Below, one piece after another: positions 1-10,984 of a stretch of 64,000 nucleotides of DNA. This DNA comes from Silene conica. Its lineage: Eukaryota; Streptophyta; Magnoliopsida; Caryophyllales; Caryophyllaceae. The translations under genes and the position numbers were made by a program. The stretch is taken from contig CM055314.2 in assembly GCA_029255685.2 (NCBI GenBank), positions 39,562,790 to 39,626,789 on the forward strand, written 5' to 3'. How positions within the stretch are numbered: position 1 is the first letter of the stretch; each line of letters opens with the position of its first letter. The notes below the pieces were generated by a model. It ran no database searches. It had not been told where the DNA came from and saw only the letters and a list, made by a program, of their open reading frames with translations.

Positions 1-2539
1 CATCCACATACAAGATCAGGAATACAACATTGCTCCCACTGAACTTCATATATAGACAAGGTTCCTCGACACTTCGAGTGAAACCATTTTCTTTTATGAC
101 TTCATTGAAGCGATGATTCCAACTCCTTGATGCTTGCTTAAGACCATAGATGGACTTCTTAAGCTTGCATACCTTGTTAGGATTTTTAGGATCTTCAAAA
201 CCTTCGGGTTGTATCATATACACATCCTCCTTTAAATACCCATTTAAGAAGGCGGTTTTGACATCCATTTGCCACACTTCATAGTCATGAAATGCGGCAA
301 TCGCTAACATTATCCTAATGGATCTTAGCATGGCTACCGGAGCAAAGGTTTCATCATAATGAAGACCTTGGACTTGGGAAAAACCCTTAGCTACTAGCCT
401 AGCTTTATAGACATCATCATGTCCTTCTATGCCATTCTTCACCTTGAAGATCCACTTGCATTGGAGAGGTCTCATCTCCTTAGTCAAGTCTACCAAGTCC
501 CATACTTGGTTTTGATGCATAGAATCCATCTCGGATACCATGGCCTCATGCCATTTTATGGAGTCGGGACTAGAGATTGCAGCTTTGTAAGTGGTAGGCT
601 CGTCACTTTCCAAAAGTAAAACGTCCAGGCTACCATCTTCCTCAATAAGTCCAACATACCTATCAGGTTGATGTGGGACCCTACTCGACCTCCTAGGTGG
701 AATAGGTACCGAAGTGGATGAAGAAGGAACATCTTCTTCAGTCTCAGCTTCAGTTTGTGGCTCTTGAACTTCTCGAACTTCATTAAGTTCAAAATTTCTC
801 CCACTCTGTCTCTTAGAAATAAACTCCTTTTCTAAGAAGACAGCCTCAGAAGACACAAACACTTTGTTTTCTTGAGGTTTGTAAAAGTGGTAGCCACGAG
901 AGGTGGTTGGATAACCAACAAATATGCATTTTTCGGATCTTGGTGCGAGTTTGTCATCGTTTTTCGATTTGACATAAGCATCGCACCCCCATATCTTCAT
1001 ATAGGATAAGTTAGGAACCTTTCCTTTCCACATCTCATATGGAGTCTTATCGGTCGCTTTCGTTGGACTATTGTTCAACGATTTGATGGCGGTGAGGATC
1101 GCAAATCCCCAAAATGAATTGGGTAAATTAGTTTGGCTCATCATTGATCGGACCATATCCAATAAGGTTCGATTCCTCCTTTCAGCCACACCATTAAGTT
1201 GTGGTGTTCCTGGAGGTGAAAGTTGTGACACAATGCCACATTCCTTTAGATGTGAATCAAATTCATTACTAAGATATTCTCCACCACGATCGGATCGTAA
1301 TGTTTTAATCTTCTTATCGAGTTGGTTCTCTACTTCATTCTGAAATTCTTTAAATTTCGTGAAGGCTTCACTCTTATGCTTCATTAAGTAGATATACCCA
1401 TACCTACTTAAATCATCGGTGAAGGTGATGAAATAGTCATAGTTGCCTCTAGCGGTGATAGATAATGGTCCGCATACATCCGTATGTATAAGTCCCAACA
1501 ACTCACTTGCCCGTGTCCCTTTACCACTAAAGGGGTTACGAGTCATCTTTCCTAGAAGGCAAGCCTCGCATGTACCATAAGATTCATATTCGAATGGTTT
1601 GATTATGTTGGTCTTTACCAATCTTTTAATGCGATTTTCATTTATGTGACCAAGTCGACAATGCCAAACATATGATTCATTTGGATCATTTGTTTTAATT
1701 CTTTTGTTATTGACGTTGTAGACATTATTAGACGAGTCGGAAGTTTCCAAAACATAAATTCCATTAATAGAATTGGCACGGCCAACTACCATGTCATTCT
1801 TTGAAATTACACAACAATTGTTTTTAATGGAAAAATCATATCCTTCAATGTCTAACATTGCGACAGAAATAATGTTTTTGGAAAGAGACGGTACAAAATA
1901 ACAATTATTGAGTTTGAGCTCATATCCACTCGTCAAGGCAAGAGTGCAAGTTCCTTTTGAAGTGGCCGCTACCCGAGCTCCATTTCCAAGTCGGAGATCC
2001 ATATCACCCTTGTCTACCTTCTCCACTTCTCTTAAACCCTGCAAACGATTACAAAGGTGAGAACCACATCCGGTATCCAATACCCATGATGTGTTGGATG
2101 TAAAATTTATGTCAATAACAAAAATTTCAGATTTGGAATTACCTAACGGAATCACAAGACCTTCTTGGATATGACGTAAGTACTTGGGGCAATTCCTCCT
2201 CCAATGGCCCATGACACTACAATAGTGGCACCGCCCTTTCTCTAACTTTCTCTTCTTCCTTTTATTCTTTGCAAGACCTTTCTTGCTAGAACTCCCACTA
2301 GCTTCATCATAAGCTCTTTCCTTCAAGTATAAGGCGTCCATTTCTTCATTTAGCTCATCTATATAAGTCGTGTCAAGAAATGAACCTTTGGGAGGTGGGA
2401 GAGAAGAAATGAAGTTAATACTGCCATCCGGACCCGTTCCGAAATGAACTTCTCTAGTAGTATCAATGTTGTTTTGGTTGCAAATATCGTCGAAAACATT
2501 ATGACAAGAATCAATAGTGATAGGGTTGAATGAATCCAT
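1..2539 (-). CDS. copia gag-pol polyprotein, N-terminal ~845 residues, open at window edge
   Basis: Continuous reading frame starting with ATG at 2539 and having no stop before base 1. In order: a short acidic N-terminus of about 100 residues, a basic run, a CCHC zinc knuckle (CHYC..GHWRRNC, near residue 115), an aspartic protease site (WVLDTGCGSH, near residue 160), the GAG-pre-integrase zinc region (HCRLGH..C..C, near residue 300), the integrase core (HTDVCGP, then SDRGGEY, then the downstream Glu), and the start of copia RT (QMDVKTAFLNG) up to the YVD catalytic motif at the edge. Known role: reverse transcription and integration in cytoplasmic particles and nucleus. Odd point: the usual ~200-residue capsid-like gag domain (WLRSFMDR.., RVIQYEAASAF..), seen in its relatives at 39.5, 46.7 and 61.2 kb, is not present before the zinc knuckle. 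Confidence 0.92.
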   Translation of the reverse strand, partial: MDSFNPITIDSCHNVFDDICNQNNIDTTREVHFGTGPDGSINFISSLPPPKGSFLDTTYIDELNEEMDALYLKERAYDEASGSSSKKGLAKNKRKKRKLEKGRCHYCSVMGHWRRNCPKYLRHIQEGLVIPLGNSKSEIFVIDINFTSNTSWVLDTGCGSHLCNRLQGLREVEKVDKGDMDLRLGNGARVAATSKGTCTLALTSGYELKLNNCYFVPSLSKNIISVAMLDIEGYDFSIKNNCCVISKNDMVVGRANSINGIYVLETSDSSNNVYNVNNKRIKTNDPNESYVWHCRLGHINENRIKRLVKTNIIKPFEYESYGTCEACLLGKMTRNPFSGKGTRASELLGLIHTDVCGPLSITARGNYDYFITFTDDLSRYGYIYLMKHKSEAFTKFKEFQNEVENQLDKKIKTLRSDRGGEYLSNEFDSHLKECGIVSQLSPPGTPQLNGVAERRNRTLLDMVRSMMSQTNLPNSFWGFAILTAIKSLNNSPTKATDKTPYEMWKGKVPNLSYMKIWGCDAYVKSKNDDKLAPRSEKCIFVGYPTTSRGYHFYKPQENKVFVSSEAVFLEKEFISKRQSGRNFELNEVREVQEPQTEAETEEDVPSSSTSVPIPPRRSSRVPHQPDRYVGLIEEDGSLDVLLLESDEPTTYKAAISSPDSIKWHEAMVSEMDSMHQNQVWDLVDLTKEMRPLQCKWIFKVKNGIEGHDDVYKARLVAKGFSQVQGLHYDETFAPVAMLRSIRIMLAIAAFHDYEVWQMDVKTAFLNGYLKEDVYMIQPEGFEDPKNPNKVCKLKKSIYGLKQASRSWNHRFNEVIKENGFTRSVEEPCLYMKFSGSNVVFLILYVD

Positions 2540-4337
2540 TGCGATAAAATAACTACAAAAACGGAAATGAAGGAAAATTAACGTTCATCATTAAAAACTT
2601 GTTAAACGTTTTAAACAAGTTAAGTATTTACTTAACGATCTCTTACACAATTAAGTAAATAAATCCGAGACCCAAACCCATACTAATCCGGGCACGGTGT
2701 AGCCGATTCAACCCGTATTGGTATAATTTGGTGGATTAACCCTTTAATCGGTTCTACTCTTAGAACTCTCGGTCGACAATTTTCTCAAAATTATCTATAG
2801 CCCGAACTTATTGCAACTACGGTTACGAATACCTTCGTTGAGATCGACCAAATTTCAAGGTGTAATCGTCATTACCCCACTTACCCAACGTGACAATTTT
2901 AGTACCCCGGTTTAGCCGAGCCTACATATTTGTGAAGAAGGGATTCATGGGTCCATACTCTTTGGTAAGGCTAAGTCTCAATATTTTAAACGTAAGAGAT
3001 CTTATCAATTATTATCTATCTCCTTTTAAGTGAACTAATTTAGGTGAATTATCGATAATAAAATTGATACGTTGAAGACCCGATACTCGATATGCATGAT
3101 ATGTTAATGGCGATTTGGCTATGCATGCAACATATTAAAACAAAATAAAGCAAGCGATAAATTCCTAGTATGGCCTTATCCTAGAAAAGAAATAACAAGA
3201 GTACAAATTCGGAAACCAACTCCTTTGGTCCCTTGATCTTGACGAGGCACGCAAATCGAGGCAACACCGTCTTGATCGGAACTCCTTTCCGAATGGCACC
3301 GTCTTCAAGGTTCTCCGGAAAATACAAATATTACAACTTTTCTAGTCTACTTTATACATTATAAAATAGAAATAAATTACAATTGGGTGATACGAGATCA
3401 CAAAATTACAACCGAATTGGTAACCCCTTACATTACGGGAAATACCAATTTAAATCTAAGGCCATACTAGAATAATTACATGATTCAAAAATAATGCAAT
3501 ATAATATGACATTCATAAGGAAAAAACGCAGCAATATAATATGCTATAAATATGTTCATTTTAATGCCAAATCGCCCTAATAACTTATTATGTCGAAATT
3601 AACCCGGTTTTATGAGATTTTAGCATTTTTAACTCTTTTAAAATGCATAAATTAAAACATACACAACTTATGTTCTAAATAATATCCTAACACATTTTAG
3701 GATTCAAAATTAGTCATAAATAATTTTGATAATAATTAACACTTTAATTATATTAACATTGTTCATAATGCCTTTAAAAATGTATAACTAACATTTACGA
3801 ATTAAATCCAAACAATTATAAAAATTCGAAATTTTGGATTTTCATTTTCACTAACATTCTGAAAATATTACTTGAATATTTATAATGTAAAAATTTGGTC
3901 ATTTTAACCGAAATAAATTTCGAAATATCGTATATAAATGGCCAAATTACCTCTTTTTACGGTTTTAACAATTAAATCGTAAAACATGCTATACAAAGTC
4001 ATATTGTACCAAAATTTTACATACATTAAGTAAAATTAGCATGTGAGGTCGTGTGAAAATTACAAGGCTAGAAACATTTTCTTTCTATTTTAATCATTTA
4101 ACTCGATTTTGTCATAAAATGCATTTAAACGATTAAAATCTTAATTATGAACAATATTTTAAATCTCATAAATTATCATATAGCCTAAAAACATTTTAGG
4201 ACCAGATTTAAATTACATGCCAAAAATTCGAGTGATATAAATAAGGGTCTTTAAATATAAGTTTTGTTTTAAGTCTCAAAAACTCGGAAAAACTATAAAC
4301 CGATTAAGCATGCAACAACAAGAGCTCTGATACCAAT
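2540..4337 (-). other. copia-A 5' leader (untranslated), two conserved modules, tRNA primer site
   Basis: Non-coding, AT-rich region between the LTR and the gag-pol ATG. Next to the ATG (about 2660-2985) is a ~320 bp block also found at 39660-39980, 46845-47165 and, more diverged, 60705-61070. Further upstream (about 3160-3475) is a second block bounded by a perfect 13 bp inverted repeat (3166-3178 and 3457-3469), again shared with the other copia leaders. The primer site, reading TGGTATCAGAGC on the minus strand at 4324-4335, matches the 3' end of initiator methionine tRNA and lies two bases from the LTR. A leader this long is unusual for copia; conservation across families suggests RNA functions such as packaging, dimerisation or translation control (inference). 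Confidence 0.8.
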
Positions 4338-5503
4338 TGTTAGGTTCATTTACCTATATAGTCATACTAGTTATTATTTATCATATAAATTATAGATCTT
4401 TAGCATGCTTAACTAGTGATTATGACGAGATTAAGGAGTAAGAATAAGCTCCCTTACATTGATGCTCTCGGCAAAATTAGGGCACAAGTGAAGTCACCTA
4501 CTTCACTTGTTCTTGAGCTAATTCACACGGATGATCCTCCTTGAACCTTCAAAGAGATGATGGCCTCCAAAGATGAACACCAAGACACACTAACTCTCAA
4601 TGTTTGTATGTTATTGTGCTAGAATCAACAAACAAACTAACTAGATTGAAGGTAGTACACGGCTAGGGTTTGAGAAAAATGAACCTTATTTTTCTTTCTT
4701 TTCTTTCTCTCTCAAAGACAAAACCCTAGTGTGAATTGTGTATGAATGAATTGGATTAGTGAACCAAAGAACAAAACTTGTTTTGTTCCTCCATTTGGTT
4801 CGGCCGAGACAAGGGTTAGAGTGCCCAATAGATTGGCACTCAATCCTCTCAAATGTCTCAAGCATGCTTCAACATATTAAATGCATGTCATCCTCATGTT
4901 CCTATTACACAAAATGTATTATGTAAAATGTGTATGTCTAAGTGTGACATATCACACGGTCACCATGACCAAAACGGATCCCATCCGTGTCTTAACATTA
5001 GGATTATATTATTTACGTAGTTTAACATTTTAAACCTTTTATCGTAAATTAGTAATTAAATAATTTCATATAATTATTTAATCGTATTCCATAACTACAA
5101 CAATTGTAGTTTATACGATTCATTCATTTCATTTTATTATTATGTTTCATAAAACAAATAATTGATAGTGATGACAATTCAATCACTAAAATAATTTATA
5201 ATCTTATTATAAATTATCTCCTCTTTTATTTACAATCTAGAAATGTATCAACTCGTATCAATATACAGTTGTTACATTTAATATTGAGATAGCTGTCCTA
5301 AAGGTGTGACCTAAAGGGATCAACTGGTCACCACCGTCATTACGACAGTAATGTCAAACTCTAGCAAGCCAATCATTACCGATTAATGTTGACCAGTTGA
5401 CTTATGATAAGAATCATCCCATGAATATTCTTTTATAGAGTTTTGTCAATTAATTGATATAATTGACGTGATCACATTATTGTCGAGGACACTTACTCCA
5501 ACA
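4338..5503 (-). repeat. copia-A 5' LTR (1166 bp)
   Basis: Begins TGTTAGG and ends CCAACA on the plus strand, the standard TG..CA ends, directly beside the tRNA primer site at its left. It holds the conserved LTR block at about 5293-5402 with an 11 bp perfect stem (5320-5330 with 5390-5400). Minus-strand orientation follows from primer site position. Confidence 0.88.
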
Positions 5504-6270
5504 CAGCCACCCTTATCCCCTGTGACTACCACCAAAACCAACCCTGGACTCCTATCCGACTCCCTGACCCATTACCAGTACCAACTAGGTACGAACCAGA
5601 CTCGACACAAACACTAAACATACACAGGCGTGAACACAAGGAAAACACGAACCCAGAATCACTCCCAGACTCGTAACAACCACCCCTTGTCCGTCACCGT
5701 TACCACCAACGACCACCACTGACTAAGACAAATATTAACATTACATATCATACTACAAAAATCACACAATACGAGTAAGGACTAGAGATCTTAACAAAGA
5801 TTAATTAGATGACGAAAACTATAACAGAACACTGAAATTAGCAACGAGTGTGGCATACCGGTTTTCAATGCTAATTCGAACCTCCTTACGACGACCTATA
5901 ACCACCGTACACACGCTCCTCTCCTTCCCTGCTATGGCGGCTGGGTTTTTGTGTTATGAGATCTTGAATAACGTGCCTAGGGTTAGGGTAGATTAGAGCT
6001 TAAATAAGGCGGCAGGGTGAGTGTTTGGCTGAGTTTGAAAACTTCCAAACGTGGGCTTGTATTCCACACGCATATCGAGGCCCATGGCCGTGTTGCCATG
6101 GGTCCTAGGTTCGAATCCCAGCAAGAACTTACTACACTAATTACATTATGGTAGCCAAATCCCCAATTCGAGTCTCTCCCAAGCCCAAAACAACTCGTAT
6201 AAAACGGGTACGAGTAAGCTTATAAAACAAATGATTTAAAAATAAAAGAACTAAAAAGCGAGGTATTACA
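5504..6270 (-). repeat. Gypsy LTR fragment, distant relative of the chromovirus LTRs
   Basis: Ends in ..CGAGGTATTACA, the same terminus as the chromovirus LTRs at 23123 and 31826. It follows the same order of landmarks: CCACC-rich stretch, the 'TTCGAACC..' segment, a phrase resembling 'GGTTCGAATCCCAGCAAG', then a closing AT-rich tail. Overall similarity is low, so it is a related older family rather than the same one. Its left end is covered by copia-A. No coding sequence. Confidence 0.6.
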
Positions 6271-6965
6271 GGTAGGGTTTTCACATCTTCTTTTTCTAAC
6301 TTAACATCAGCACACCACGCCTTCAAAAGAACTAGCTTATTATCAAACATGTAATAACCTCCATGTAAAACATTCTGCTGGTGTTCTACTGTCTCAAATC
6401 GTACTACAAAGATTCCTTTTTTCATAAACGATATTGTTGAGATCTTCTGCTGCCTCCATAAACGTCTAAATACCCTTCCAGAATTGGGCTTGGTGGATTG
6501 GCTCCCACCACATACCCATATACTGCAGTACTCCAATATTGTATTTCTGCATCGATATCATCAACATCAAGTTGCAGAACAGGTTCCTCTGGTATCTCCT
6601 CCATGGTCCTCTGTTTTTGTCCCGAAACAGGGATCCACTCATCTTTTTCCACCGTAGTATGTGCAACCTCTGGTTGGACATTATTATCATCTATAATACT
6701 ATCCAACTCATCCTGAGAGACTTCATCATCATCAGTCTCCACATTAAACGGCGGCACGCCTCCCATGACATCTTGTATGCTTTTCTCTTTTGATGCAACC
6801 TCCACATCTGGTATTGCTCTTTTCCCTTCCTTATGCAATTTCCGGTTGTGTTGTGATTTTCGAGTGGTAATGAAAGAAGGTCTTGGCGATGTCGGAGACG
6901 AAGATCTGGCCATGATGCCTCAAAATTCGCCAGCTAATCGCCTCCAGAGCCTCTCTCTAGGGTTT
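6271..6965 (-). pseudogene. LINE (L1-type) 5' end and ORF1 fragment with DUF4283-like domain
   Basis: Minus-strand frame starting at 6913: a ~125-residue acidic/basic leader, then the plant LINE ORF1 domain of unknown function 4283. Recognisable are GANPPSPILEGY, RRLWRQQ, ISFMKKGIFVVRF, VEHQQNVLHGGYYMFDNK and LLKAW in that order. The first frame covers 6913 to about 6480 and the domain continues in a second frame to about 6275, so there is one frameshift inside the domain. The 50 bases upstream (6914-6965, CCCTAGAGAGAGGC on the minus strand) look like the 5' start of the LINE, so this copy may be 5'-complete. The rest of ORF1 and all of ORF2 are cut away by the gypsy LTR ending at 6270. ORF1 of plant LINEs is an RNA-binding protein. 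Confidence 0.8.
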
Positions 6966-8399
6966 TTTAATTGGTAATATTCCCTTTCATTACGGGTAAT
7001 ATTGATTAAAACTAAGGCCATACTAAGAAAAATTACATATTTCCAAATTATATAAAACATTCAAATATGACATTCATATTAAATAAAATGCAATAATAAA
7101 ATATGTATGCACATGCTTAATTTTTAATGCCAAATCGCCTTAACTAGGAGCAAATATCTCATAACTAGGAGCAAATATCTCTACTAATTTTGATCATGAT
7201 TCAACTTGATTTTGCATTATTGTTCATAAATTACTCGTATTTACGGGAAAATAAACGAAAATGGCCATCTGAGTCAATAAAAATTCGAAATTTAAAATTT
7301 AAATTTTTTTTAAACATTCTGGAAATTTCTAAAATTTTCAGAAGTTCATAAAATGGTCTCATGCAAAAGGATTTAGTTTATTTCTTAAATAAATCGTATA
7401 AAAGCGTTTTTATGGTTAAAAGTCCGATTTAAATTATAAAAACTTGCAACAAATTGCGATAAATTTTTAGTCATCCTAAAATACATTTTAGAATCTGGAA
7501 ATGACCAAAAATATCAGACCATACTCGAAATTTTATTTTACGACTCCAGAATTACGATTATTAACAATTAACTCATAAAACTTAATAATCATAAAAACGG
7601 AAACTTTTTGACATCCAACTTTTGGATCTGATGTTCCTATCTTATAAGACATCTATGGGTAAAAGTTTATGCCATAATATATTAAGATTAACTATTTTTA
7701 ACACAATAAGTCATTATTTAGCCGATTTTAACCATTAAAATCATAAATCATGCATTATTTGAGAATAAATTCTCAAAACTTTTATACATTCTTTAAATAT
7801 TGCATGTGATATTGTGTAAAAGTTTTATGGCAAAATTCCAACTCTAACTATTACTATTTATATGATTTTTACTATAAAAATCATTAATCATGCAAAAATA
7901 GTCCAATAAGTCCGAAAATATTTATAGGTACTGTACATATTTCATGTGACTTCTCATAAAATTTTCAAGGTCAGATTCGAAATATAACCTCCTATACCCA
8001 TTTTTACGCATATTATGACTATTTATCTCATAAAAATCATAATCCATGCATAATAACTTCATTTGTTACGAAACGTTTTATACAACATATGAAACATGCA
8101 TGTGAGAACATATCAAAAATCTCGGCTAGAAACTGAGATTAACTATTTTTCCCATTAATTGTTGTCTAAACCGATTTAAACTTCAATAATATGCAAATAA
8201 ATATAAAATGAACAATAAAAATCCATAAAATTATTTTTATGTCCTAAAACCATTTTAGAACCAGAAACTTTAACATGCAAAATAATTTTGTGATTTATCA
8301 TAATAAACACAAAAAAATTCGAAATACTTGTGTTAATCTAATTAACACAAAACATAAATTCGATCATGCATGCAACAACTGTAATGCTCTGATACCACT
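6966..8399 (-). other. copia-B leader (untranslated) with tRNA primer site
   Basis: AT-rich non-coding sequence to the left of the copia-B LTR. Primer site TGGTATCAGAGC (minus strand) lies at 8387-8398. The sequence is homologous, in reverse orientation, to the copia-Z leader at 58703-60245. It includes one arm (7014-7025, AAGGCCATACTA) of the conserved leader inverted repeat; the partner arm is missing because the LINE begins at about 6965. No gag or pol for this element is visible. Confidence 0.75.
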
Positions 8400-9699
8400 T
8401 GTTGGAAATCGAATTTCATATTTTATACTCATATCTCATATGAGTTTTGTTTCTTTAAGTTTAGGCTTAAAACTTAATTAGATCTTATGCATGCATGATG
8501 ATTACATAAGATGAATGAATGTCCTTACATTGGTTTTAGAAGGTTTATACTCAATTAGTAACCTATTAATTTGAGTTTTCAAAACCGAATAACCTTATAA
8601 CGATCTAACACAAAATCGTCTCCAAAAGATGCGTATCAAGGACCCAATCTCAAACCAACACAATTTTTGTAACTAGAAAAATCGTATTAGTAAACTAGAA
8701 TTAATACTAATATTACCCTTAATATTATTAGTATTGGAATTAATTCTTACTTAGAAAACTATTTTATAAGCACTACAAGTATGAATGAGGTTGTATATGA
8801 ATGAGTGTAAGCATAAAAAATGACAACTAGTAAACTTGAGGTGGTAGATAGTGTAATATATATAGAGCAACAATGCTCACAAGATTGAGCATATGGCCGG
8901 CCATGTCAAGCCTTTATGGCCTATGCATGCTATCTTACACAATGCCAAAAGGAATAAAGATGCCTTGCATATTCCTTACACTCTTACACACCTATTGATT
9001 ACTTACACACTCAATAATATTGCACACACAACCTCCACACATACTACATACTACACGACTGAAATGGGGTTAATATAGACCCCATTTTATCTTTGTCAAT
9101 TGTGTTAATTTGTAACATGTCACACATGTCCTATAACACAGGACCCAATTTGTTAATTATGCAATTTTAACTCTTTAAAATTCATAATTCACAATTCTAT
9201 AACATTTAAATAATCCCTCTAGAAGTTTGAATTTACTATCTTATAAAAATGTAATATCATATTTTCAATTACAACTCTTTGTAATTTTATGATCAACCGT
9301 GTTAATTTTCAATTTAATCGTTTCCCAAACGAGTAAATAAAAAACCGTGTAATAAAACGATTTTATTACTTTGACCGTTATTATTATTATAATCCCATTA
9401 CAATAATATTCGTCACGTAAAATCATTTCCAAATTCCTAGGTATTAATTACTCCGTAATTCGTATCCAATACGATATTAATTAATTTATTCAATTGAGAC
9501 GGAATTCCATAAAGATATGACCTTAAGGGATCAACTGATCACCACCATCATATGACGATAATGTCAAACTCTAGACAGCCAATCATTATCGGTAAATGTT
9601 GATCAGTCGACTTTAAAAGAGTAACATTCTCAGTTGTGTTTCATTCAAATGAGTTTTAATTATTTCAACACACTATTGTCGAGGACACTTTCTCCAACA
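8400..9699 (-). repeat. copia-B 5' LTR (1300 bp)
   Basis: TGTTGG..CCAACA ends; left end abuts the primer site, so it is the 5' LTR of a minus-strand element. Same family as the copia-Z LTR (57403-58688) in opposite orientation: both hold the ATCTCATATGAG palindrome near the primer-site end and the conserved stem-loop block (arms 9531-9541 and 9600-9610). The right junction at 9700 marks re-entry into Athila-1 sequence; the target repeat there (TTATT) cannot be paired inside the window. Confidence 0.85.
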
Positions 9700-10984
9700 T
9701 TATTTACGACCCGTAAGAACATGCCTGCAATCTAACATGAGCAAAGTCTCTACAACCGTACATATGCATTCCAAAACTGTAATGACCATGACACATGCCG
9801 AGGTAATTTGGGATTGTAAGGCTATGGGTAAGAAAGGGTTAGAATGAATTTGGGAACGAGGGGTTAAACCGAGCTAACAACCATCAAACCAAACTTCAAA
9901 AACGCTTTCATTCTTATTTCCGAAACAACCAATGCTTAAAATTCACAAGCATGGTACTCACAAATCCTTTTCTTTTTTCTTCATTTCTCTTTCTTTTCTT
10001 TCTTTTCTTCTCATCATTTTTTTTTCTCATTGCAACTGAAAAAGTTCCTGTACAGCGATTGTGGTCGACCGACCATATCATCAGTGTCAGTCGGTCGACC
10101 ACCCAAAATACCAGGAAGCCTCTGTTTTTTTTTTCCGTCCCAACTTTTTTTTCATTGAGTTCTTTCTTTTTCTTTTTCTTTCATTTTTGAACTCAAAATT
10201 TTTCTTTTTCTTTTCCGTCACTTCCCACACAGTTTTTTTTTTTCAATGGAGCACAATAACCATAGATATCAAAACAGTCCCAACACACCTTGTTACTAGC
10301 TCGGTTAGGGTAGGCAAAATTAAGGATGTAGTATATGGGATGAAAAGGCAATTTGTCTATGTGAGGGTCAAACAAGAAAGGGAAACCTCTACCACATGTG
10401 TCAACAAACCACAAACCCGAATGCATATAGGTACCAAGTAGACACTGTTCATGCTTATGCAAGTTTATGTGACATGCCATAGGAGGAGAAACTACTCTCA
10501 ATCCTACATGAAATCGGTCATGAATGTCACCGATTTATTAGGCTCTAAACTCAGAATTGAGGTAGCTTGCCAAAAGAGAGTCAAGTCTAGTTGTTTAGCA
10601 TAAAATCAACAAAAACTCTTAGACAATGCAAAAGACTTGCTCGAAAAAAAATTGAAAATGCAAGGCAAGAAATTTGGTGAAATGTTAGGCATATTCATCA
10701 TAGTAACCATCCGTTCCGACTCGACCTATATGCTAAAAGAAACGTGCATTTTTTTTGAATTTTTGGTGTAAATGCAAGAAAATAAGGGAAACAATGCAAA
10801 AACTGAGATCGAATAAACGTGCGACAGAAAAAGATGAAATAAAAACAGATGCAAACTCAACAAAAGGATGCATATACCCTCCCCAAACCAAAACGCATAA
10901 TGCCCTCATTGTGCTCATCAGCACAAATCCACAGCAGAAAAAGTTGTGGATAAGTAAAAGGAAACTATAAGAAAAGATGAAAAA
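9700..10984 (-). other. Athila-1 3' non-coding part, pyrimidine-rich tracts
   Basis: No recognisable gene. On the plus strand there are long T/C runs at about 9967-10030 and 10125-10240, i.e. purine runs on the element strand, of the kind found before 3' LTRs. A pair of GGTCGACC-type palindromes lies at about 10063-10104. The segment around 10047-10080 resembles 17078-17110 (AAGTTCCTGTA followed by GTGGTCGACC), suggesting an internal duplication in the element. Short predicted frames here are low-complexity Phe/Ser runs and are not genes. Confidence 0.55.

Larger units (their letters stand above)
1..5503 (-). mobile_element. Ty1/copia element copia-A, partial (runs off left edge)
   Basis: A minus-strand LTR retrotransposon seen from its 5' LTR (4338-5503) through primer site, 1.8 kb leader and a gag-pol frame that is still open at base 1. 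Order and motifs (zinc knuckle, protease, integrase, reverse transcriptase start) are Ty1/copia; the polyprotein wording resembles the Angela/Tork branch, which I infer only. The part in view looks whole, with no break seen. Its 3' LTR lies outside the window, so age cannot be judged from LTR pairs. It was inserted into a gypsy LTR fragment at 5504; the flanking five bases there (CAGCC) should recur beyond the left edge. Confidence 0.9.

Noticed and set aside
1071-1343. Plus-strand frame in copia-A
   Set aside because: Shadow of the integrase coding sequence on the other strand.
5320-5400. LTR stem-loop as a tRNA-like or microRNA gene
   Set aside because: No tRNA arms or box signals, and the loop is about 60 nt with a nested stem; its occurrence in every copia LTR ties it to the elements.
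9951-10190. Phe/Ser-rich open frames on both strands
   Set aside because: They arise from T/C-rich low-complexity tracts in the 3' part of the Athila element and show no protein features.
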